From NCBI GenBank assembly GCA_003223295.1, contig QHYM01000101.1, forward strand, positions 1 through 57,408: a stretch of DNA of 57,408 nucleotides, read 5' to 3'. A program made the translations under genes and the position numbers. This document shows positions 51,546 through 57,408 of the stretch, piece after piece. Every line of letters starts with the position of its first letter. The stretch's first letter is position 1. The notes under the pieces were generated by a model. It ran no database searches. It was not told the DNA's origin and saw nothing but the letters and a program-made list of their open reading frames with translations. The stretch is from Acidobacteriota bacterium. GTDB taxonomy: Bacteria; Acidobacteriota; Terriglobia; Acidiferrales; UBA7541.

Positions 51546-52784
51546 ATGGTGTTTTGTAGCCCGAAGTGCACAAGGGGCTTCCTATTCCTAGCGATGTTTG
51601 TGGTCGCGTGCGCGGCGGCTGCCGCGGCTCGGCGAGCGTCGGCATTCGGAGCGCAAGCTGCGGCTGCGCAAGCTCCGAATGCGGCGCGCCCCGTGGGAAC
51701 AATTAAGTCGGTTTCCGGGAACAACATTATATTGACGACCGACGCGGGAGGCGACGTAACCGTCGTGGTGCAAGATGCGGCAAAGCTGGTTCGCGTGGAG
51801 CCCGGGCAAAAGGATTTGAAGGAAGCTGTGCCCATTGAGTTGAAGGAGTTGCTCGCGGGAGACCGCATTCTCGTGCGCGGACAGCTTGCCGAAGACGGAA
51901 AAACCGTGCTGGGGACGGCCGTGATCGCAATGAAAAAGGCGAGCATTGCGGAGAAACAGGCCCGCGAGCGCGAAGAATGGCGGAGGCAAGGCACGTCAGG
52001 GCTGGTGAGCGGCGTGGATCCGGCGGCAAACAAGATTTTGATTGTGCAGCAGGGAACGGGCGAAAAGAAGACGGTGACCGTCCACATTTCGAAGGACACG
52101 ATCCTGCGGCGGTATGCGCCGGACTCGGTGAAGTTCGACGATGCCAAGCCCGTCGGGCTCGAGCAAATCAAGCCGGGCGATCAGCTTCGCGCGCGTGGCA
52201 CCCGCAGCGCAGAGGGAAGCGAATTGACGGCTGCCGAAATTGTTAGCGGCACCTTCCGGAATATCGCGGGAACGATTTCTTCGATCGATGCTTCGGCGAA
52301 CAGCGTCACCGTGCAGGACCTGACGACGAAGAAACCCGTCACCGTGCGCATTACGGCGGATTCGCAAGTTCGCAAGCTGCCGCTGCCGATGGCCCAGGGC
52401 ATTGCCGCACGCTTGAAAAGGGCAGGGGCAGATTCACCGGCTCCCGGAGGTTCGAACGCGAGCGCGACGCAAGCGGCGCGAACCGGCGAGGCGCAAACCG
52501 GCGGTGCCGGGGCCGCTGGTCCCGGTGGACCGGGCAGAAACGGCGGCGCAGGCGGAGACTTCCAACAATTCCTCAGTCGCATGCCCCAGGCGACCCTCGC
52601 GGAATTGCAAAAGGGTGACGCAGTGATGATTGTCGCTACCGAGGGCGGCCCCAACGGCGCTCCGACAGCAATCACGCTGCTGGGCGGAGTGGAACCCATT
52701 CTTGAAGCTTCGCCGAATACCAGCGCCTCGATCCTCTCGCCGTGGAGCCTTAGCGGTGCGCCCAGCGAGGCAGGGAACCCATAA
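51546..52784 (+). CDS. Secreted protein with three DUF5666-like repeats
   Basis: About 412 residues from ATG 51546; a GTG at 51534 and a further upstream frame are alternatives, since AGGAGG (51527-51532) sits 13 bases before the ATG. A signal peptide (GFLFLAMFVVACAAAAAA) leads to three similar beta-rich repeats: GTIKSVSGNNIILTTDAGGD (about 45-130), GLVSGVDPAANKILIVQQGT (about 155-235) and GTISSIDASANSVTVQDLTT (about 240-300), each ending with a property/limit block like LLAGDRILVRGQ. A Gly/Ala/Pro-rich linker follows and a final block resembles the same repeat. DUF5666 is of unknown function, OB-like. It is paired with the TonB receptor gene 43 bases downstream. Confidence 0.72.
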   Translation: MVFCSPKCTRGFLFLAMFVVACAAAAAARRASAFGAQAAAAQAPNAARPVGTIKSVSGNNIILTTDAGGDVTVVVQDAAKLVRVEPGQKDLKEAVPIELKELLAGDRILVRGQLAEDGKTVLGTAVIAMKKASIAEKQAREREEWRRQGTSGLVSGVDPAANKILIVQQGTGEKKTVTVHISKDTILRRYAPDSVKFDDAKPVGLEQIKPGDQLRARGTRSAEGSELTAAEIVSGTFRNIAGTISSIDASANSVTVQDLTTKKPVTVRITADSQVRKLPLPMAQGIAARLKRAGADSPAPGGSNASATQAARTGEAQTGGAGAAGPGGPGRNGGAGGDFQQFLSRMPQATLAELQKGDAVMIVATEGGPNGAPTAITLLGGVEPILEASPNTSASILSPWSLSGAPSEAGNP

Positions 52785-52827
52785 TGGGGCGCAATTGAAA
52801 CGCAATCTCACAGAGTTAGGAGATTTG

Positions 52828-55800
52828 ATGAGCTTTCCGCTGTTTCGAACTATAAGTGCATTTTTCTTATCTTTTTTCCTGCTTCCTCTCTATGCGCAGC
52901 GTTCCTACGCGCAGGCGCCCGCGACCGGGCCCACAGGGACACAGGCCTCTGGCGGTACGGGAGGATTGACGGGAGCAGTGAGCGATCCCTCGGGCGCAGG
53001 GATTCCCAAAGCCTCCGTGCGCTTGACCGACGCGAACGGGGTTTCCTATGACGCAACTACGAACAAAGAAGGAATCTATGAGTTCAAAGCACTTGCACCG
53101 GGTGCCTACACGCTGAAATCTGTCGCGAAAGGATTCGCTCTTTTCACGCAAGAAAATGTTGAGGTCACGGCGGGCCAAGTGCAGCAGGTGAACATCAGCC
53201 TGACCATCCAGATTGAGGAACAAAAAGTTGAGGTGACCGACGAGACCACGAAAGTGGATGTGGATCCCTCGAACAATGTTGGCACGGTCGTGATGAAAGG
53301 GAAGGATCTCGAGGCGCTTTCGGACGATCCGGATGAGTTGCAATCCGAATTGCAGGCGCTGGCGGGACCATCGGCCGGACCGAACGGCGGACAGATTTAT
53401 ATTGATGGATTTACCGCAGGACAGCTCCCGCCGAAGGCTTCGATTCGCGAGATTCGCATCAATCAGAACCCGTTCTCTTCGGAGTACGACAAACTGGGCT
53501 ACGGGCGCGTAGAGATTTTGACCAAGCCGGGAACGGACCAGCTCCACGGACAGTTCTGGGTGATGGGCAACACCACGGCGTTCAACTCGAAAAACCCGTT
53601 CGAGGGCGGCGGACCGCCGCCGAGCTACTATTCGACGCAGTACAACGGAAATCTCGGCGGTGCGCTGGGCAAGAAGGTGTCATTTTTCTTCAACATCGAA
53701 CGGCGAAATCTCAACGAGCTCTCGGTGGTGAACACACCCTTTGTGGATCCCACGACATTGCAAGAGACGCAGTTTACCGGCGCGTTTCCCAATCCGCGCA
53801 CGCGCACGAACGTGAGCCAGCGTTTCGATTTTCAAGTCACTCCGAACAACACGTTGACCGCGCGTTACCAATATTGGCGCAACAACGAAAGCGGCAACGG
53901 CATCGGCTCCTTCAACTTGCCGTCCTTGGGATACAACTCACTCGAAACCGAGCATACATTTCAGATGACAGACACGCAGGTTCTGGGTCCTCGCACTATT
54001 AACGAAACGCGGTTTCAATTCGTTCGCGAGGGAAACAATCAGAATCCGCTGAATACGACGCCCACGATCTCGATTCAGGGGGCTTTTACGACCGGGGGCA
54101 ACAGCGGAGGCTTGTACAACGACATCCTGAACCGGTACGAGCTGCAGAACATCACGTATGTGACTGCGGGCAAGCACGCGATCAAGTATGGAGGCCGTTT
54201 GCGTGCATCGACGGAAGACAATGCGTCGGACGCGAAGTTTAACGGGTCGTACGTTTTCGGGGCCCGGCCCGATCCTACTGTGACGGGCTGCAATGTGCCG
54301 AACCCGCCCAGCTCCTGCCCGGTGATTTCGGGGCTGCAAGCTTACATGATCACGCTGACCAATCAGCAGAACGGCAATCCGGTCACTGCGAATGGCGGCG
54401 GTGCAAGTTATTATTCGCTGAATTCGAATGCGAGCGGGATGGCCGTTGCGGGCGTCACCTGGTTTGACGGCGCTCTGTTTCTCCAGGATGACTGGCGCAT
54501 TCGGCCCAACGTGACGCTGAGCACCGGGCTGCGCTATGAAACGCAAAATAATCTTGGGGATCATGCGGATTTCGCGCCGCGCATTGGCATTGCGTGGGCG
54601 ATAGGTGGCAAGGGGAAAAATAAATCGCCCAAAACAGTTCTGCGCGCAGGCTACGGCATTTTCTACGACCGCTTTGCTTCCGACCTCGTCTTGGAGCAGA
54701 AACTGCAAAATGGATTGATTCAGCAGCAATTTCTCGTTCAGAACCCTGCGTTTTTTGACGCCAACCAAACAACACCAATTCAGCAGTCCAGTTCTCAGCC
54801 CCAGATCGTCTACACCGTGAATCCCGTTCTGCGGACCCCGTACATCATGCAGGCTGGGGCCACCATCGAGCGTCAGTTGGGTAAATACGCGAATCTTTCC
54901 GTCACCTACCTCAATTCACGCGGAGTGCACCAGTTCTTCACGAATTTCGTAAATGCGCAGCCGCCGGGCCAGCCGCCTCTCTCCCCGATTCAGTACGAAT
55001 ATACGTCCGGGGGAATCTTCAAGCAGAACCAGGTCATCGTGAACAGTCGCGTGCAGGCGGGAACCAGACTATCGCTATGGGGCTATTACACTTTGAGCTA
55101 TGCGAACAGCAATACTTCCGGCGCGGGCTACATTCCTTCGGACCCGTGTGTTTCCGGAGCGAGCCCGAGCGCCGGGCCCTGTGGCATAGCAGAAGACTAC
55201 GGCCGCGCATCGTTCGATGTGCGCCATCGAGTGTTTGTCGGCGGCACGATCAGCATGCCGGCGGGCATTCGCTTGAGCCCGTTCATGATCGCCAGTTCGG
55301 GCTCGCCTTTTAATATCGTTACCGGGCAGACGCCCTTGTTCGGGAATGGAGTGTTCAATACGCGCCCGACCGCTGGCACGTGCGGTGACTCGGGCGTGAT
55401 GTCCACTGTGTATGGTTGCTTCAACCTGGTGACGCAGCCCGGGCAAACCGTCATTCCCATCAATGAGGCGACGGGGCCGGGGCGGTTCACGCTGAATCTG
55501 CGCGTGAGCAAGACATTTGGGTTTGGCGAGAAAAAAGAAACAGCGGCGAGAGGCGGCGGACCCGGTGGAGGCACGTTTGGCCGCGGGCCGGGCGGGCACG
55601 GCGGCGGTGGTGGCGGCGGGGAACATGGCGGAGGAATGTTTGGAGGGAACCCTTCGAACAATCGCTATAACTTGACGTTCAGCGTCAACGCGCGAAACCT
55701 CTTTAATAATGTGAACGTTTCGAATCCCATCGGCAATTTGAGTTCGCCGCTGTTTGGCGAGTCCAATGGTCTGGCGGGTGGACCATTTTCTTCATCGACA

Positions 55801-55842
55801 GCGAACCGCCGCATTGATTTACAGCTCATGCTCAACTTTTAG
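52828..55842 (+). CDS. TonB-dependent receptor with N-terminal carboxypeptidase-like domain
   Basis: 1004 residues from the ATG at 52828 (TTAGGAG upstream). Signal peptide: ISAFFLSFFLLPLYAQRSYA. Carboxypeptidase regulatory-like domain at about 50-135 (GGLTGAVSDPSGAGIPKASV). A plug domain follows (IYIDGFTAGQLPPKASIREI, then GYGRVEILTKPGTDQLHGQF), then a long beta barrel with many aromatic strand ends and a terminal strand RRIDLQLMLNF. This is the 'Oar-like' group common in Acidobacteriota, whose ligands are mostly unknown but probably oligosaccharides or peptides. No TonB box was recognised. A Gly-rich loop, about 910-945 (GGGPGGGTFGRGPGGHGGGG), lies close to the end and is probably extracellular. 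It would act with the DUF5666-like secreted protein encoded just before. Confidence 0.9.
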   Translation: MSFPLFRTISAFFLSFFLLPLYAQRSYAQAPATGPTGTQASGGTGGLTGAVSDPSGAGIPKASVRLTDANGVSYDATTNKEGIYEFKALAPGAYTLKSVAKGFALFTQENVEVTAGQVQQVNISLTIQIEEQKVEVTDETTKVDVDPSNNVGTVVMKGKDLEALSDDPDELQSELQALAGPSAGPNGGQIYIDGFTAGQLPPKASIREIRINQNPFSSEYDKLGYGRVEILTKPGTDQLHGQFWVMGNTTAFNSKNPFEGGGPPPSYYSTQYNGNLGGALGKKVSFFFNIERRNLNELSVVNTPFVDPTTLQETQFTGAFPNPRTRTNVSQRFDFQVTPNNTLTARYQYWRNNESGNGIGSFNLPSLGYNSLETEHTFQMTDTQVLGPRTINETRFQFVREGNNQNPLNTTPTISIQGAFTTGGNSGGLYNDILNRYELQNITYVTAGKHAIKYGGRLRASTEDNASDAKFNGSYVFGARPDPTVTGCNVPNPPSSCPVISGLQAYMITLTNQQNGNPVTANGGGASYYSLNSNASGMAVAGVTWFDGALFLQDDWRIRPNVTLSTGLRYETQNNLGDHADFAPRIGIAWAIGGKGKNKSPKTVLRAGYGIFYDRFASDLVLEQKLQNGLIQQQFLVQNPAFFDANQTTPIQQSSSQPQIVYTVNPVLRTPYIMQAGATIERQLGKYANLSVTYLNSRGVHQFFTNFVNAQPPGQPPLSPIQYEYTSGGIFKQNQVIVNSRVQAGTRLSLWGYYTLSYANSNTSGAGYIPSDPCVSGASPSAGPCGIAEDYGRASFDVRHRVFVGGTISMPAGIRLSPFMIASSGSPFNIVTGQTPLFGNGVFNTRPTAGTCGDSGVMSTVYGCFNLVTQPGQTVIPINEATGPGRFTLNLRVSKTFGFGEKKETAARGGGPGGGTFGRGPGGHGGGGGGGEHGGGMFGGNPSNNRYNLTFSVNARNLFNNVNVSNPIGNLSSPLFGESNGLAGGPFSSSTANRRIDLQLMLNF

Positions 55843-55946
55843 AGCCTCAACATAGTTCCAGTGACGCGTGGAGCCACGCCGTTGGCGGCAGCTGCGCTTT
55901 TGCCTGCTTCCTTCTGCCGCGCGGGTGCGTTAACCTTGCCGGCGAA

Positions 55947-56105
55947 ATGAAAAGGCGGAAGAAGAAGGTAATCGACGTGGGAAAAGAGGCGCGTCGCGTG
56001 GCGCGCAAATCTGGCGTTGCGCCGGCGGTGACGCGCGTGATTCCCGACAAACGCAAGCGGCCGCCAAAGCACAAGAAAGATTGGCTTGAGGGGCAATTGG
56101 ATTGA
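55947..56105 (+). CDS. Small, very basic protein (52 residues)
   Basis: The frame starts ATG-AAA-AGG and ends TGA at 56105. The product begins MKRRKKKVIDVGKEARRVAR, continues with GVAPAVTRVIPDKRKRPP, and ends KKDWLEGQLD. It is rich in Lys/Arg with a Pro-rich middle and no membrane segment; it could bind nucleic acid. Similar short basic proteins with 'VIPDKRKRPPKHK'-like tracts occur next to unrelated genes in many genomes; no function is known. Its codon use is sensible and the region has no other use. Confidence 0.6.
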   Translation: MKRRKKKVIDVGKEARRVARKSGVAPAVTRVIPDKRKRPPKHKKDWLEGQLD

Positions 56106-56182
56106 GCCTGGAATTCTTTGCTGGGTGAGACCGCGGAGACGCGGTGCCGAACAGGTCCGGACCGGACCTAGTTCTTGGAGCT

Positions 56183-56677
56183 TCAGCCAGGCTTGTTGGC
56201 GGGAACGACTTCGTCCGGGCGAAACAGGGGCGCGAGCGCAATCTTGCGACGTTCAGCGAGTTGTGCGGCAATGGTTTCCAAATCCTTTTTGTCAAAACCC
56301 ATGGAGCTGAGTTTTACTTTTCCGTCGGGTTCGATCAGAAAAATCGTCGGGACATTGGTGAGGCCATAGGCGTTAGAGACGGGATACCCGTCTGAGTCGA
56401 GAACCAGAGGGAATGTGACGCCGTACTCGGAGGCAAAGCTTTTCGTGGCGCGCGGGTCGTCCTGGGAGATGCCCAGAAAGGTGGCGCTGCTGGAGCCGTA
56501 GCGTTGGTGGAGACGCTCCAGGAACGGGAAGGTGAACTGGCAGACCGGACAGGAGATTTTGAAGAAGGCGGCGACGACCGGGCCGCGCTCGAGAAGTGCG
56601 CGAAGTGAATACTCCTTTTGGTCGAGAGATTTGAGAGAAAAATCAGGAGCCGTATTGCCAGCAACAATGTGAGTCAT
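56183..56677 (-). CDS. Thioredoxin-fold peroxiredoxin/TlpA-like protein
   Basis: About 164 residues from ATG 56677, with AGGA four bases upstream; ATG 56695 is an alternative. No signal peptide, hence cytoplasmic. APDFSLKSLDQKEYSLRALL is the AhpC/TSA-type opening, and VVAAFFKISCPVCQFTFPFL carries the CxxC (CPVC) site at about residue 44-47. FPLVLDSDGYPVSNAYGLTN and VPTIFLIEPDGKV (cis-Pro segment) complete the fold. Both cysteines suggest disulfide exchange or peroxide reduction. The last 25 residues are a basic tail (ALAPLFRPDEVVPANKPG). It stands alone, convergent with the small basic protein gene. Confidence 0.87.
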   Translation of the reverse strand: MTHIVAGNTAPDFSLKSLDQKEYSLRALLERGPVVAAFFKISCPVCQFTFPFLERLHQRYGSSSATFLGISQDDPRATKSFASEYGVTFPLVLDSDGYPVSNAYGLTNVPTIFLIEPDGKVKLSSMGFDKKDLETIAAQLAERRKIALAPLFRPDEVVPANKPG

Positions 56678-56877
56678 GTCGTCCTGTGATCCCATCCAGC
56701 GTCAAAGCCGCCACAAAATACCGATCAATAAATTATAGCGCAAAAGGGAAAAGGCGACATTCCCCGATGCACGTGAAGCGAGCTGGATGCAGGTCGCGGT
56801 TAAGTTTCAAAAAAGGCGAAGGATTCTCTAGGTGGCTGAACGCGAGGTGCATCTGTACGAGCGTATCCGTTGTTGGG

Positions 56878-56883
56878 TATAAT
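56878..56883 (+). promoter_or_regulatory. -10 box of the tRNA-Gly gene
   Basis: TATAAT perfect consensus, 20 bases before the first base of the tRNA. No good -35 was found at the normal distance. Confidence 0.45.
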
Positions 56884-56902
56884 GGCAAAGTACTGGAAAA
56901 GA

Positions 56903-56976
56903 GCGGGCGTCGTACAATGGCAGTATAGAAGCTTCCCAAGCTTCGGACGTGGGTTCGATCCCCATCGCCCGCTCCA
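56903..56976 (+). tRNA. tRNA-Gly (anticodon CCC)
   Basis: 74 bases with encoded CCA. The acceptor stem GCGGGCG (56903-56909) pairs with CGCCCGC (56966-56972), followed by T and CCA. The D arm has GG in its loop; the anticodon stem GAAGC/GCTTC encloses the loop TTCCCAA, so the anticodon is CCC and reads GGG glycine codons. The T arm is GTGGG-TTCGATC-CCCAT. All stems are intact, and it is preceded by a consensus -10 box, so it should be functional. Confidence 0.96.
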
Positions 56977-57408
56977 GATTCTAAAAGACTTAGGCCGCTG
57001 CCTCATTTTCCATTTTTTCCAAATCCACCCAAAGCCGTGCCTTTTTTCGAGAAGCGTCGATTGCGCTTTTTCGGTCGAATCTCGTAAGCATTGCAAACAA
57101 GCGAGTTAAGCAAATTCTTCGAAGATTCGATCCCTGGTCGTCGTCTAGATCAGAAGCCCGCGAGGCTTCAGATGTAGGACTCAACCGTCACCTCTAGGTT
57201 AGACCTCACAGCGTCGAGCTCTAGACGAAACGAAAACCATCGCTTCTTTGAACAACCCAAAGTGCTTCTTGGCATCCGATAGATGCACGGATCGAATCAC
57301 GAGCGTCCTTCACTGTATCCAAAACGCCAAAGAGTTGGCTGGCTGGCGTTCAATGCAAACTCACGGCGTGACTGCCGCGATACACACCTAGCCGCAACCC
57401 TTTCCACC
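56977..57408. other. Right edge after the tRNA, no clear gene
   Basis: 432 bases. Two short minus-strand open stretches exist: one ending at 56990 and a 42-codon one at 57221-57349 containing VVQRSDGFRFV just before its stop; both are too short and lack good starts to be called genes. No copy of the tRNA 3' end (as left by an integrated element) was seen. A small six-base-pair hairpin (GAAGCC/GGCTTC) lies at 57153-57169. Confidence 0.5.

Noticed and set aside
57221-57349. Short minus-strand reading frame ending in VVQRSDGFRFV
   Set aside because: The 42 codons look protein-like, but there is no good start or ribosome site and the frame is closed upstream by a stop.
56903-57408. tRNA-Gly as attachment site of an integrated element
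   Set aside because: No second copy of the tRNA 3' end and no integrase gene are visible in the window.
1-57408. CRISPR arrays, rRNA genes or intact insertion sequences
   Set aside because: No regularly spaced repeats, no rRNA sequence and no transposase with terminal repeats were seen on reading both strands.

Overview
The window most likely comes from the chromosome of an environmental Acidobacteriota bacterium (inference). The clues are a 1004-residue TonB receptor with an N-terminal carboxypeptidase-like domain, the PSCyt/DUF1549/DUF1553 plus DUF1501 pair, a post-COAP-1-type secreted protein, a remnant of a MacB-type permease, a split cytochrome b complex with an octaheme cytochrome c, and moderately high GC. 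No integrated phage, intact insertion sequence or CRISPR array was found.

Positions 1-26600 are an exopolysaccharide (EPS) region read almost entirely leftward. At its head (23919) is a NusG/RfaH/UpxY-type antiterminator whose leader carries a perfect match to the ops consensus. After it come, in transcription order: a small PEP-CTERM-like protein, an initiating sugar-phosphate transferase, a Wza-type export protein, a Wzc-type tyrosine autokinase, an MBOAT O-acyltransferase with an SGNH partner, a Wzx-type flippase, an O-antigen ligase/polymerase and three GT4 glycosyltransferases. The series ends with a DUF4091 protein, a flavin monooxygenase-like protein, an ATP-grasp ligase and a polysaccharide deacetylase. 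A second, larger DUF4091 protein (1-3219, cut by the window edge) faces this series, so the two homologous genes form an inverted pair around the flavoprotein/ligase/deacetylase cassette. Upstream lie a post-COAP-1-like secreted protein, a PAS-LuxR regulator and a PilZ protein, which suggest regulation including c-di-GMP.

Positions 27240-32526 hold a rightward trio: a large PSCyt/DUF1549/LamG/DUF1553 protein, a Tat-exported DUF1501 protein, and a dicluster ferredoxin that may be leaderless. An M48 metalloprotease runs the other way. Positions 35300-36900 hold small genes: two PilZ proteins and a DUF1905 protein.

Positions 36923-50380 are a respiratory island of two divergent operons. Leftward from 45027 are Rieske, cytochrome b N-half, cytochrome b C-half, octaheme cytochrome c, a cupredoxin-like lipoprotein, a small membrane protein and a HEAT/barrel-sandwich protein. 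Rightward from 45612 are cytochrome c oxidase subunits II, I, two subunit III homologues, IV and a small exported protein. Together they would carry electrons from quinol through the bc-type complex to cytochrome or cupredoxin carriers and then to an aa3-type oxidase.

Positions 50400-51500 are decayed DNA with an ABC permease remnant and a direct repeat. After that come a three-repeat DUF5666-like secreted protein paired with the TonB receptor, a 52-residue basic protein, a thioredoxin-fold protein and a tRNA-Gly(CCC). The last 430 bases hold no convincing gene.
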